The notes under the pieces were generated by a model. It did no database searches. It was not told where the DNA came from and saw only the letters and a list, made by a program, of their open reading frames with translations. The position numbers were made by a program, and so were the translations under genes. Below, piece by piece: positions 24,442 through 33,394 of a stretch of DNA of 64,000 nucleotides. Source of the DNA: Bacillota bacterium (GTDB lineage: Bacteria > Bacillota > Clostridia > Lachnospirales > Lachnospiraceae); contig JAEZUR010000039.1 of the NCBI GenBank assembly GCA_023420935.1, forward strand, positions 46,439 through 110,438, written 5' to 3'. Position 1 is the stretch's first letter. Every line of letters starts with the position of its first letter.

Positions 24442-26091
24442 TTACGTAGTCAGCATCATCTCTTCAATCATACTCCAAGTTACAGGTCGGCTAAACAGAT
24501 AACCTTGACCATAATCACATTGGTTGGACTTCAGTAAGGATAACTGGTCATCTGTTTCAACACCTTCAGCTACCATTTCTAGTTCTAGATCATGGGTAAG
24601 TTTGATAACGGATTGGACGATAACACTATCTTCCCCGTTTTCCATAATTCCTTTTACGAAATTTGCATCCAGTTTTACTACATCAATAGGTAAATTCTTT
24701 AAATAGGTTAAGGAAGAGTAGCCGGTTCCGAAATCATCTAGAGCAATTTTGATACCCATATCACTGATTTCTTTTAGCACCTTTCTAGAGATATCCATGC
24801 GCTCAATTAATACGGATTCTGTTATTTCTAATTGAATTTCCTCTGGAGTTAGGTTTGTTTTGGCGAGAAGATTCTGTATTTCGGAAACAAATCCTTCTTG
24901 AATCAAGCTTTTTCCAGATACGTTGATTGACATTTTAAGATGTGGATAGCCTAGGTCTTCCCATTCTTTCTTTTGGAGGAATGCGGTACGTAAAACCCAA
25001 CGTCCTATATCGTGAATCAGTCCACTTTCTTCTGCGATTGGTATAAATTCCATTGGGGAAATGAAACCTCGCTCAGGATGGTTCCAGCGTATCAGGGCTT
25101 CAACACCATTTAATTGATTGGTTTCTAAATCCATGATTGGCTGATATAGTAATACGAACTCTTCGTTTCGTATGGCTTTATGTAATTCGTTGTTCAATGT
25201 TATTTGTTTTAAATTCTGTATTCGAAGTTCATCATGGTAGAAACAGAAGCTGTCCTTACTATTTTTCTTCACAGCATACATGGCAATATCAGAGTTACGA
25301 AGTAGGAGGGAAAGGGTATCTGCCTGATCAGGATACATTACAATTCCCATACTTACGGAAACATAGAAATCTTGATTCTCATAACGCCAAGGTCTTCGGA
25401 AATAGTATAGTAGATTTTGAATCTGTTTCATAATATCAGTTTCTGTGGAGATCTTATCCAGAATAATGGCGAACTCATCTCCACCCATTCTTGCAGCAAA
25501 TCCATTAGAACTTATGCTATCTAATAAATTTTTTGAAACATGCTTTAGAAACTGGTCACCTGCTAGGTGTCCTAATGTATCATTAATATTCTTAAAATTA
25601 TCCACATCCATATAAATAAATGCAAATTTGTTCTGATCAGGGGAGTTCATAAGGTTATTACATTTGTTCTCGAACCAGGATCGATTGGGCATACCTGTTA
25701 GGGTATCGTAATAAGCCAGTTTATGAAGTTCATGTTCGATTGCTTTTTGTTTTCTTAAATTATGTTCCAATTTATGAATAGCACCTTGAAAAAGCAATAG
25801 TTTCTTGAGTACAATACTAAAGATTAAAAGTACTGTAAATATCACATAAGCCCATCCTTTATAGATGCTAATCACTCTTAAATTGGCTGCATGATTAGTT
25901 AAATGGCTAATCCACTCATCCGGAAATGCAATCCAGACAATTCCAAGTAGCCCACAAATGATAGCTATTTTGAAGGATTCCTGAAAGGGATGAATCTGAC
26001 TGTTGGAGAGTAGATAGTAATTAACATCTTGATTACCCTTTATTTTTTTATTTAGCATGTTTCCTGTGTTTCGTATACTTGATATGTCCAT
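24442..26091 (-). CDS. GGDEF-EAL protein (c-di-GMP synthase/phosphodiesterase)
   Basis: Membrane-bound c-di-GMP turnover enzyme of 549 aa. Two hydrophobic segments (about 41-57 and 80-97) bracket a short loop, then a coiled linker leads to GGDEF. The GGDEF motif (203-207) is intact, and no RxxD inhibitory site is seen in front of it. EAL (331-333) is intact with DDFGTGYSS and LEITESVL further on, so both activities are possible. The start at 26091 has a modest ATAGGT site; an in-frame ATG at codon 12 is an alternative. It is 25 bases from the chemoreceptor gene, which lies upstream on the same strand, suggesting shared expression in motility or attachment control. Confidence 0.93.
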   Translation of the reverse strand: MDISSIRNTGNMLNKKIKGNQDVNYYLLSNSQIHPFQESFKIAIICGLLGIVWIAFPDEWISHLTNHAANLRVISIYKGWAYVIFTVLLIFSIVLKKLLLFQGAIHKLEHNLRKQKAIEHELHKLAYYDTLTGMPNRSWFENKCNNLMNSPDQNKFAFIYMDVDNFKNINDTLGHLAGDQFLKHVSKNLLDSISSNGFAARMGGDEFAIILDKISTETDIMKQIQNLLYYFRRPWRYENQDFYVSVSMGIVMYPDQADTLSLLLRNSDIAMYAVKKNSKDSFCFYHDELRIQNLKQITLNNELHKAIRNEEFVLLYQPIMDLETNQLNGVEALIRWNHPERGFISPMEFIPIAEESGLIHDIGRWVLRTAFLQKKEWEDLGYPHLKMSINVSGKSLIQEGFVSEIQNLLAKTNLTPEEIQLEITESVLIERMDISRKVLKEISDMGIKIALDDFGTGYSSLTYLKNLPIDVVKLDANFVKGIMENGEDSVIVQSVIKLTHDLELEMVAEGVETDDQLSLLKSNQCDYGQGYLFSRPVTWSMIEEMMLTT

Positions 26092-26116
26092 ATAAGTTAC
26101 CTATATTCTATAAGGA

Positions 26117-27829
26117 TTAGATTTTAAATGATTGCACTGCAGTACTTAATTTCTCTGATATGCTTGCTTGGGTCTGAGCAGTAATTGCAACCTGTTCCAT
26201 TACTTTATTTAACTCGTTAATGCTAGTAAGAATTTCTTCAGAATCATTGGAAGTATCCTCCATATTGGAAGATATATTCTGCATCACGTTACTTATTTCT
26301 TCGGTTGAAGCACTCAATTCTTCCGTCATTGCTGCTATTGTCTGCGAAAAATCGCTGACATAAACAGCATCCTTCTCGTATTGCTCTCCGGTTTCAATCA
26401 ATAAGTTGTAATCATCATTTACCCTAGTTGCAATAAAGTCTAAAATATCTTTCGCATTTACGGATAGGTTGTCAACGGCATGTTGAACATTACTAACTAC
26501 ATCTTGAATGTTTTTTACATACCCAGCAGATTGTTCTGCTAATACTTTTACTTGTTCTGCAACTACAGCAAAGCCTTTCCCTTGATCACCAGCTCGGGCT
26601 GCTTCGATTGCTGCGTTAATCGCAAGTAGATTAGTTTGTGATGCAATATCAGCAATTGATTTAGCGATTAAGTTAATCTCATCGACTACTTTTCCTTCTT
26701 CAATCGCTTTTCTGATTTTACGTTCTTTTTCTTGGTATATCTGATCAGCTAATTGTTTGGACTCAACGCCAAGTTGTTTGGTTTTAGTTGCTCTGTTTCG
26801 AATTTGGATGGATTCCTCACTACTTTTATTTGAATCTTCTGCTAGTTGATTGACCCCTCTGTCAGCTTCTTCTACCGTAGAAGATAATTCAGTGGACATG
26901 TCATTTACACTTTCCATGTTTTCTACAATGGACGATGTACTTTGATCAATGGATTCCATGTTAGAACTAAGTTCTTCAATGGTAGCGGATAGTTCTTGAC
27001 TAGAAGCAGATACTTGCCCAGCTTGTTCCATTACGTTTTCAAGAATCGCTTTAATTTTATCTTTTGCTTTATCTAAAGCACGAATCATGTGTCCAAGTTC
27101 ATCGTTGCTTTTAGAAGTAACTGAATAAGTTAAATCACCTTCACCCAAAGCTAGGGCAAAATTAACACCTTTTTTAACCTCTTTGCCAATATATAAGGAG
27201 AGATATAGGCCGATTCCAGCTGCATATAGGAAGCCGATAATAGAAAGAGAAAGCATCAAAAGTTTGCTACCATTATAATATGAGATATTATCTTCGTTTT
27301 CTTGGGATGCAATTTTCTGGTTTGTGGAAATCATTTGATTGATATCCGTAAATAGCTGCTCGCGGATTTCAGCCGCTGCTGCTGACTGGCTTTTCGCTTC
27401 ATCATAATTTCCAGAGGATGAGAGACTAAGGTTATCATTTACATATTCTAAATACTGGTTGGATAGATCAAGGAAACTACCATATTGATCTCTTGTTTCT
27501 TCTGAGAAATTACTTTTCCCATAGGCTTCAATATTTGCTTGAAATTCTTCCTGTAAGCTTTTTATACTTTCTGAAGCCTCGGCAGTATATGCGGAATCTG
27601 CCTTATCTTCCATCGTCACTGCATAAAAGCGGATATCTGAAAGATTTTCTTTCATTGTATGTAATAGATCGATATTTTTAAGATTTACCGAATATAAACT
27701 GGCTGCATTTTGTTGGATTGCGGCATTCGCTAGTGTGCCAATGGAACCAACAATACCTAATAAAATAGAGATGGATATAAAACCTGCTAATAATTTTGTT
27801 CTGATGGATGATTTTCTAACTGCGTTCAT
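26117..27829 (-). CDS. Methyl-accepting chemotaxis protein
   Basis: Transmembrane chemoreceptor of 570 aa. Helix 1 is at about 11-33, an extracellular four-helix-bundle-like sensor (about 34-185) follows, helix 2 at about 188-212, then HAMP and a long cytoplasmic coiled coil. The signalling hairpin IASQTNLLAINAAIEAARAG with GKGFAVVAEQVKVLAEQS is intact; the usual R at EVRKLAE is changed to VKVLAEQ. A 48-codon upstream extension exists, but ATG at 27829 has AGGAGGATA seven bases away and gives the normal N-terminus. The ligand is unknown. No flagellar or che genes are in the window. Confidence 0.93.
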   Translation of the reverse strand: MNAVRKSSIRTKLLAGFISISILLGIVGSIGTLANAAIQQNAASLYSVNLKNIDLLHTMKENLSDIRFYAVTMEDKADSAYTAEASESIKSLQEEFQANIEAYGKSNFSEETRDQYGSFLDLSNQYLEYVNDNLSLSSSGNYDEAKSQSAAAAEIREQLFTDINQMISTNQKIASQENEDNISYYNGSKLLMLSLSIIGFLYAAGIGLYLSLYIGKEVKKGVNFALALGEGDLTYSVTSKSNDELGHMIRALDKAKDKIKAILENVMEQAGQVSASSQELSATIEELSSNMESIDQSTSSIVENMESVNDMSTELSSTVEEADRGVNQLAEDSNKSSEESIQIRNRATKTKQLGVESKQLADQIYQEKERKIRKAIEEGKVVDEINLIAKSIADIASQTNLLAINAAIEAARAGDQGKGFAVVAEQVKVLAEQSAGYVKNIQDVVSNVQHAVDNLSVNAKDILDFIATRVNDDYNLLIETGEQYEKDAVYVSDFSQTIAAMTEELSASTEEISNVMQNISSNMEDTSNDSEEILTSINELNKVMEQVAITAQTQASISEKLSTAVQSFKI

Positions 27830-28229
27830 AATGTATCCTCCTTTTTCCCATACGCTTTTGTGTTTGAAACAGTGTAATCCTAAAATATGAACATATTGTG
27901 AATAAATTCTGACTTTTTTATTTAATTTGTTAAAAATAAGACAATAAAATCTTAATTTAATAAATAATTGCAAGGTATTACATTAATTTTGTAAATTATA
28001 TTCAAATTATGTAAGGACATACAATCAATTACAAATGAAAAAGTCGCGTCATTCATATGCATGATCATACGGCATGTACTTAAAATTTAGTTTAAAGGTC
28101 AAAAAAGCTTGGAGTTTACCATCCAAGCTTTTTTTATACTTGTATTAAGTTATAAGATAAGGAATCATAATCATTGTATTTATAACGTAGTTATAAAGGA
28201 TGAGAAGCTTTAAAAATTTTAAAAACTAC
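27830..28229. other. 400-base intergenic region
   Basis: Holds the AT-rich upstream region of the chemoreceptor gene and, at 28101-28135, a terminator. I see no ORF and no clear promoter in the rest. Confidence 0.5.
28101..28135. terminator. Bidirectional terminator
   Basis: AAAAAAGCTTGGA (28101-28113) pairs with TCCAAGCTTTTTT; the symmetric A and T runs make it work both ways. On the minus strand it lies about 95 bases beyond the hemolysin III stop. Confidence 0.8.
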
Positions 28230-28928
28230 TTATGGCATGTTGCTAATAAACTGATACATAAGAATAAAGTGGCAAATGCTCCCACCCATTACAAAGAGAT
28301 GGAATATTTCATGTGAACCAAATTGCTCATGCTTACTATTAAAGATAGGAAGTTTTAAAGCATAAATTATACCACCCACAGTATAGATAATGCCACCAGC
28401 TAATAACCAATTAAAGGCACCTTGTGGGAGTGAATTAATGATTTGGGTAAACGCTAGTACACAAGTCCATCCCATGGCAATATAGATAACGGAAGATACC
28501 CATTTTGGGCAGAAGACCCAAAAAGCTTTTAGTAAAATGCCACCAATAGCCATGCCCCATATAAGGAGAAACATTGTAATTCCCAATTGTCCACCAAGAA
28601 CAATTAAGCAAACGGGAGTATAAGTTCCTGCAATTAAGACAAAAATCATCATATGATCAAATTTTTTTAATAGTTTATTGGCTCGTTCTGTTAAGTCGAA
28701 GGTATGATAAATGGTGCTGGCAGCATATAGTAGAATCATACTCGCTATAAAAATAGATAATGATATTAGATGTATGGAGTCAGGCTGTCTAGCAGCTTTA
28801 ATCAGAAGTGGTAAAGCTGAAAAAACGGCCATTAGCATTCCAATAAAATGTGTGATAGCACTCCCTGGATCTTTTGGTTTTAATCTTTTATGTGGTTTTT
28901 CCCTGTTGCTATTCTTGTCATGAATCAT
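28230..28928 (-). CDS. Hemolysin III family (PAQR/YqfA-like) membrane protein
   Basis: Seven-helix membrane protein of the hemolysin III / PAQR superfamily. Conserved residues are visible: the N-terminal SAITHFIG (Ser/His), STIYHTFD (SxxxH), an Asp in FDHMMIFVLIAGTYTP, and the C-terminal HEIFHLFVMGGSICHF (HxxxH). These Ser/His/Asp residues form the zinc site of the superfamily. The function in bacteria is unsettled; haemolysis is a historical name. ATG at 28928 is chosen (AAAGGGG seven bases upstream, 232 aa) over a TTG six codons earlier. Confidence 0.9.
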   Translation of the reverse strand: MIHDKNSNREKPHKRLKPKDPGSAITHFIGMLMAVFSALPLLIKAARQPDSIHLISLSIFIASMILLYAASTIYHTFDLTERANKLLKKFDHMMIFVLIAGTYTPVCLIVLGGQLGITMFLLIWGMAIGGILLKAFWVFCPKWVSSVIYIAMGWTCVLAFTQIINSLPQGAFNWLLAGGIIYTVGGIIYALKLPIFNSKHEQFGSHEIFHLFVMGGSICHFILMYQFISNMP

Positions 28929-29140
28929 AATAATTACCCCTTTCAAATAAATTTTTCTTTATATATAGAATATACATGATGTGAAAAAATATTCATATCA
29001 TGTAGTAATTAAAACTACATCTTGTAATTTAGATATTACATCTATTTTTGAAATCCGTCAATAGGTTAAGAAAAAATATTTCCTAATGTAACAAGTAATG
29101 CTATAATGGTATACAAAATACGAGGTACGAGGTGAAAGCA

Positions 29141-29335
29141 ATGGATTTAAATATTGGAGATATAATTAAACTAAAGAAGCAACATCCTTGCGGAAGTCAA
29201 GAGTGGGAGATCCTTAGGGTTGGAATGGATTTTCGATTGAAATGTATGGGGTGTGGACATCAAATTATGCTCCCAAGAAAGCAAGTGGAAAAAAGTATTC
29301 GAGGAGTCACTAAAAAAGAAGAAATAAAGGGGTAA
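29141..29335 (+). CDS. DUF951 family small protein
   Basis: 64-aa protein of the DUF951 family, widespread in Firmicutes and of unknown role. Signature residues are seen: IGDIIKLKKQHPCGS, WEILRVGMDFRLKCMGCG and the final basic helix MLPRKQVEKSI. The three Cys (CG...CMGC) suggest a metal or thiol site. ATG at 29141 follows GAGGTGA by seven bases; an earlier GTG at 29132 lies inside that ribosome site. A TATAAT occurs at 29102-29107. The esterase gene follows four bases later. Confidence 0.88.
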   Translation: MDLNIGDIIKLKKQHPCGSQEWEILRVGMDFRLKCMGCGHQIMLPRKQVEKSIRGVTKKEEIKG

Positions 29336-29339
29336 TAAA

Positions 29340-30191
29340 GTGAAAAAGATCATAGAAGTTGGGAAAGAGAGAAATGGGCTTTGGTTGGATGCTGATATAA
29401 CATTTGCACAAACCGATGCTTGGTTTGGACATGTTACCAAAAATTTAAAAATGGATATTATTCGTCCTTTCCCTAAGGATGGCGAAAAATTTCCATGTAT
29501 TGTTTGGATTTGTGGGGGCGCATGGCTTCAGATGGATATTCATGCACATCTACCCAATCTGGTTGAACTGGCAAGAGAAGGATATGTTATTGCCAGTGTA
29601 GAGTACAGAGATAGTAATCAGGTTAAATTTCCAGGTCAACTAAAAGATGTAAAAGCTGCAATCCGGTATCTGAGAGCAAATGCAGATAAATTTCAGATAG
29701 ATAGTACACGTATCGGAGTTATGGGAGAATCAGCAGGAGGCCATCTTGCTGCCATGACTGCCGTTACGGGTGATAGAAAAGAATTTGATGAAGGGCTATA
29801 TCTAGAATACTCTAGTGCAGTTCAGGCAGCATGTCCCTGGTATCTTCCTTGTGATTTTGATAAAATGAGTAAAGCAAGTAACGGGGATAGTGCTATGTCA
29901 CCAGAATCATGGCTTATCGGAGCAGATGTAACAAAAAATCTTGATCTTATTGATGTGGCTAGTCCGTTTCAATATATTAATGAAAGTACGCCTCCGTTTC
30001 TATTACTACATGGAACCAATGATACCACGGTACCATATGAACAAAGTGAAGCAATGTATGATGCTTTAGAAGCGAATCATGTACCCGTAGACTTATTTGG
30101 AATTGAAGGAGCGAATCATGCGGATATTCATTTCTTTCAACCACAGATCATGAATATAATAATAGAATTTTTTAATAAAATATTAAAATAA
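29340..30191 (+). CDS. Alpha/beta hydrolase (esterase/lipase, BD-FAE-like)
   Basis: Cytoplasmic esterase-type hydrolase of 283 aa. The nucleophile elbow GESAG is at about 130-134, the oxyanion segment WICGGAWLQ at about 57-65 (HGGGW in relatives; His is replaced by Cys), the acidic residue lies in LHGTNDTTVP and the His in GANHADIHF. The set matches acetyl-xylan/feruloyl esterase-like (BD-FAE/peptidase S9-like) enzymes. No signal peptide, so it would act on imported oligosaccharides or small esters. The GTG start is supported by AAGGGG. The substrate is not known. Confidence 0.85.
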   Translation: MKKIIEVGKERNGLWLDADITFAQTDAWFGHVTKNLKMDIIRPFPKDGEKFPCIVWICGGAWLQMDIHAHLPNLVELAREGYVIASVEYRDSNQVKFPGQLKDVKAAIRYLRANADKFQIDSTRIGVMGESAGGHLAAMTAVTGDRKEFDEGLYLEYSSAVQAACPWYLPCDFDKMSKASNGDSAMSPESWLIGADVTKNLDLIDVASPFQYINESTPPFLLLHGTNDTTVPYEQSEAMYDALEANHVPVDLFGIEGANHADIHFFQPQIMNIIIEFFNKILK

Positions 30192-30199
30192 ATTAATGC

Positions 30200-30228
30200 T
30201 TGAAATTTTTTACATCATATGATATAAT
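30200..30228 (+). promoter_or_regulatory. Sigma-A promoter of rpsF-ssb-rpsR
   Basis: TTGAAA (30200-30205), 17-base spacer and TATAAT (30223-30228). Transcription would start near 30236, giving a leader of about 130 bases. Confidence 0.75.
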
Positions 30229-30235
30229 GTGATTT

Positions 30236-30368
30236 CGTGAGACATTTAATAGAATTTTCCTTGTTCTTCTCCAATAAGCCGGCTAAAAATAGGCCAGGCA
30301 TAACAGGTTATATTCAGGATAACCGATGAGTGGGAAGGGCCAGAGACCAAAAGGAGGTGCAAGCAACT
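30236..30368 (+). promoter_or_regulatory. rpsF mRNA leader, candidate S6:S18 autoregulatory structure
   Basis: The 130-base leader has a palindrome AGCCGGCT (30277-30284) and a hairpin GGTTAT/ATAACC (30306-30311 with 30319-30324) followed by CGATGAGTGGG just before the ribosome site. rpsF leaders in many bacteria carry a hairpin bound by the S6:S18 complex for feedback control; I infer that role from position and have not matched the published consensus base by base. Confidence 0.4.
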
Positions 30369-30656
30369 ATGAATAAGTATGAATTAGCCTTAGTTGTAAA
30401 TGCAAAAATCGAAGACGATGCTAGAGTAGCAACTGTTGAGAAAGTGAAAGAATATATCACTAGATTCGGCGGAACAATCACTAACATTGATGAATGGGGT
30501 AAGAAGAGATTAGCTTACGAAATTCAGAAAATGAAAGAAGGATTCTACTACTTCATTCAATTCGAATCTGATTCAGATTGCCCAGGCGAGCTTGAACAAA
30601 GAGTTCGTATTATGGAAAACGTTATCAGATATTTATGCATTAGACAGGACGCATAA
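30369..30656 (+). CDS. rpsF: Ribosomal protein S6
   Basis: Small-subunit protein, 95 aa, recognised by MNKYELALVVNAKIEDD at the start, DEWGKKRLAYEIQK in the middle and the MENVIRYLCIR ending. The start at 30369 (AAGGAGG 8 bases upstream) is preferred over an open 13-codon extension. It heads the classic rpsF-ssb-rpsR operon. Confidence 0.97.
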   Translation: MNKYELALVVNAKIEDDARVATVEKVKEYITRFGGTITNIDEWGKKRLAYEIQKMKEGFYYFIQFESDSDCPGELEQRVRIMENVIRYLCIRQDA

Positions 30657-30675
30657 GCAAAGGAGGTATTCCTTT

Positions 30676-31116
30676 ATGAATAAAGTGGTACTAATGGGTC
30701 GTTTAACAAGAGATCCTGAAGTAAGATACTCTCAAGGAGAGAGTTCATTAGCAATAGCAAGATATACTTTGGCAGTTGACCGTAGATTTAAACGTCAGGG
30801 AGAAACTCAGGAAGCAGATTTTATTACTTGCGTAGCATTTGGTAAAGCAGGAGAATTTGCTGAGAGATATTTCAAACAGGGCACAAAGATTGCGGTTACA
30901 GGTAGAATCCAGACAGGTAGTTATACCAACAAGGATGGCCAGAAAGTTTACACAACGGAAGTTGTAGTAGAGGATCAGGAATTTGCCGAAAGTAAGAATG
31001 CAGGTGGTAGTGAAGGTGGATATCAGCCATCATCCAGACCAGAGCCAAGTCAGGCAGCTGGTGACGGATTCATGAATATTCCAGATGGAATTGATGAAGA
31101 ATTACCATTTAATTAA
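30676..31116 (+). CDS. ssb: Single-stranded DNA-binding protein
   Basis: OB-fold protein that coats single-stranded DNA in replication and repair. MNKVVLMGRLTRDPEVRYSQ is the usual beginning, the OB fold runs to about residue 105, then a Gly/Ser/Pro-rich linker and the acidic protein-interaction tip EELPFN. 146 aa. ATG at 30676 has AGGAGG nine bases upstream; the longer reading frame overlaps rpsF and is rejected. Confidence 0.97.
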   Translation: MNKVVLMGRLTRDPEVRYSQGESSLAIARYTLAVDRRFKRQGETQEADFITCVAFGKAGEFAERYFKQGTKIAVTGRIQTGSYTNKDGQKVYTTEVVVEDQEFAESKNAGGSEGGYQPSSRPEPSQAAGDGFMNIPDGIDEELPFN

Positions 31117-31148
31117 GCAGTAATATTATGGATAAGGAGGTCATTATT

Positions 31149-31424
31149 ATGTCATTTAATAGAAGCGACAGAGGCGATAGAGGCGATTCTCCAATGAAGA
31201 GAAGAGGCGGACGCAGAAGAAAGAAAGTTTGTGTATTCTGTGCAGATAAAAACCATACAGGTATCGATTATAAAGACGTGAATAAATTAAAAAGATATAT
31301 CTCTGAAAGAGGTAAAATTCTTCCTAGAAGAATCACAGGAAACTGTGCAAAACATCAGAGAGCTCTTACAGTGGCAATCAAACGTGCAAGACACATCGCA
31401 TTAATGCCATACACTTTAGATTAA
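31149..31424 (+). CDS. rpsR: Ribosomal protein S18
   Basis: Small-subunit protein, 91 aa, with VCVFCADKNHTGIDYKDV (Cys-type, zinc-form S18) and the conserved LKRYISERGKILPRRITG and KRARHIALMPYT ending. An Arg/Gly/Asp-rich N-terminus precedes it. AAGGAGG lies before the ATG at 31149. Partner of S6 in the 30S platform and possibly in leader feedback. Confidence 0.97.
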   Translation: MSFNRSDRGDRGDSPMKRRGGRRRKKVCVFCADKNHTGIDYKDVNKLKRYISERGKILPRRITGNCAKHQRALTVAIKRARHIALMPYTLD

Positions 31425-31475
31425 TAAAAATGGGAATGAAGTTCTCCCTTGGTGAAACCTAAACCGCATTTTATG

Positions 31476-31523
31476 CTGATGACTTCTGTGATATTTTTAT
31501 CGCAGAAATCATCAGTTTTTTTA
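31476..31523 (+). terminator. Terminator of the rpsF operon
   Basis: CTGATGA-TTCTG (from 31476) pairs with CAGAA-TCATCAG ending 31515, with one mismatch, followed by seven T. Confidence 0.8.
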
Positions 31524-31552
31524 TTTCTGCGTAATTTAAAGGAGGATTTTAT

Positions 31553-32731
31553 ATGTTAACTAGTTTGTCTTTGATTTTTTTATTAGGGTTGTTGCTTGGT
31601 TCCATTTTTAACAAACTTAAATTACCAAGCCTATTAGGAATGATTATCACGGGAATGATTCTTAGTCCCTATGCACTTAATCTATTGGATGATTCTATAT
31701 TATCTATATCTTCAGATTTAAGACAATTGGCACTTGTTATTATCCTAACAAGAGCCGGCTTGTCGCTAGATATAGCAGATCTAAAAAAAGTAGGGAGACC
31801 TGCAATTTTAATGTGTTTTGTACCAGCATGTTTTGAAATTGTGGGAGCTATAGTATTTGCACCTAAACTATTAAATATGTCAATACTGGAAGCAGCAATT
31901 ATGGGTTCTGTAATCGCGGCAGTATCCCCTGCGGTGATAGTGCCTAGGATGATTAAATTAATGGAAGAGGGATACGGCAGAAAACATAGCATACCTCAGA
32001 TAGTACTGGCAGGTTCTTCTGTAGATGATGTCTTTGTTATAGTAATATTTACAGCTTTAATATCGCTTGCTACAGGTAACCATATATCAGCCAGTAGTTT
32101 TCTACAGATACCAGTCTCTATTATACTTGGAATAGTATTAGGGATAGGGATTGGATTGATATTAACAATATTCTTTAGAAAGTTGCATATGAGGGATTCC
32201 GTAAAAGTATTGATTATATTAGGCGTATCATTCATGCTGATAGAGTTGCAAAATAGATTAGAAGGAGTTGTACCAATATCAGGATTACTAGCTATTATGA
32301 GTATAGGAATCATTATGAATCATAAATACAATACACTAGCTAAAAGACTATCGGATAAATATAATAGATTATGGGTTGCGGCAGAGGTAATTCTCTTTGT
32401 ATTAGTAGGAGCCTCAGTTGATCTAAGTTACGCATTTAAAGCTGGATTATTTGCTATCATTATAGTATTAGGCGCTTTGGTATTTAGAATGCTAGGAGTA
32501 TTAACATGTTTATTAAAGACCAGATTAAATAAAAAGGAACGCATATTTTGCATGTTGGCATATACGCCTAAAGCAACGGTACAAGCAGCAATTGGGTCTA
32601 TACCACTGACTATGGGGCTTGCGTGTGGTCAAAAAGTTTTGACAGTAGCTGTTTTGGCTATACTCATTACAGCACCGTTTGGGGCATTATGTGTAGATAG
32701 ATCATATATGAAACTTTTAAATAAAGACTAA
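31553..32731 (+). CDS. Cation:proton antiporter (CPA family)
   Basis: Polytopic membrane protein of 392 aa with about 11-12 helices, exchanging Na+ or K+ for protons. Motifs are the N-terminal LKLPSLLGMIITGMILSP, the LTRAGLSLDIADLKK loop, and SSVDDVFVIVIFTAL with the DD-type ion-binding pair on helix 5, plus KATVQAAIGSIPLTMG late in the sequence with its conserved Lys. It has its own AAGGAGG site and sits between two terminators, so it is monocistronic. Which ion is moved cannot be decided. Confidence 0.9.
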   Translation: MLTSLSLIFLLGLLLGSIFNKLKLPSLLGMIITGMILSPYALNLLDDSILSISSDLRQLALVIILTRAGLSLDIADLKKVGRPAILMCFVPACFEIVGAIVFAPKLLNMSILEAAIMGSVIAAVSPAVIVPRMIKLMEEGYGRKHSIPQIVLAGSSVDDVFVIVIFTALISLATGNHISASSFLQIPVSIILGIVLGIGIGLILTIFFRKLHMRDSVKVLIILGVSFMLIELQNRLEGVVPISGLLAIMSIGIIMNHKYNTLAKRLSDKYNRLWVAAEVILFVLVGASVDLSYAFKAGLFAIIIVLGALVFRMLGVLTCLLKTRLNKKERIFCMLAYTPKATVQAAIGSIPLTMGLACGQKVLTVAVLAILITAPFGALCVDRSYMKLLNKD

Positions 32732-32753
32732 TTCATAGTGAACTTAATATAAG

Positions 32754-32790
32754 AGCAATAGCAGTAAATTCTATCTGTTATTGCTTTTTC
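32754..32790 (+). terminator. Terminator after the antiporter gene
   Basis: AGCAATA-CAG (32754-32763) pairs with CTG-TATTGCT ending 32785, then TTTTT. Confidence 0.75.
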
Positions 32791-32980
32791 TATTCTTACT
32801 TTAACTGATTGGGTTATACACTTGGTTTTAAAATAGATAATGTTCATCATATTATCTGAGTGTAAATAAATAATATATTGGAAGAAAGGAAAATATAGGT
32901 TATAATTAACTTTAATATGACGGAATTAAAGTAACAAAGATACTGTTTAGTATTTCTAAGAGGAAATATGGGGGGATATG

Positions 32981-33388
32981 ATGTTAGGAAAAGAAAAATG
33001 TAAGATCTTAAAAGAAATCAGACAAAAAATAGCGGAAGAAAATAATATTGAATACATAACTTCTGAATGCAAACACGCAGGGAATTGTAAAGGAACCTGC
33101 CCAAAATGTGAAGAAGAGATACAACAACTGGAACGAGAACTTAATAATAGAAAAAGGGCAGGAAAGACCGTTGCTATTGTGGGAGTGGCTCTTGGGGTCA
33201 CGTTAGGAGCCATGGGTTGTAAAGCTATCGCTACGATGATAGAGGATTCTGGATATGATGAACTTCAGGGAGTGGCTGTACCTGCACCGCTAGAAGGAGA
33301 CGTAGCTGCACCTGAAGAAACACCTGATAATGTGAATGAATGCACAGTAGAACCAACTATCGAGAATGAAAGCCAGGATGAGGAATGA
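32981..33388 (+). CDS. Cys-rich small membrane protein next to a radical SAM gene
   Basis: 135-aa protein that I know only as a clostridial conserved type, without a known function. The N-terminal helix (MLGKEKCKILKEIRQKIAEE) leads to a four-Cys cluster C30-x5-C36-x3-C40-x2-C43 around HAGNCKGTCPKC, then a charged coiled segment (44-62), one hydrophobic helix (about 63-80, ending in MGC) and an acidic Pro/Glu tail. The cluster could bind Fe-S or zinc, or be a modification target. It ends six bases before a radical SAM gene. ATG at 32981 fits the GGGGG site better than the adjacent ATG at 32978. Confidence 0.7.
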   Translation: MLGKEKCKILKEIRQKIAEENNIEYITSECKHAGNCKGTCPKCEEEIQQLERELNNRKRAGKTVAIVGVALGVTLGAMGCKAIATMIEDSGYDELQGVAVPAPLEGDVAAPEETPDNVNECTVEPTIENESQDEE

Positions 33389-33394
33389 TACCAT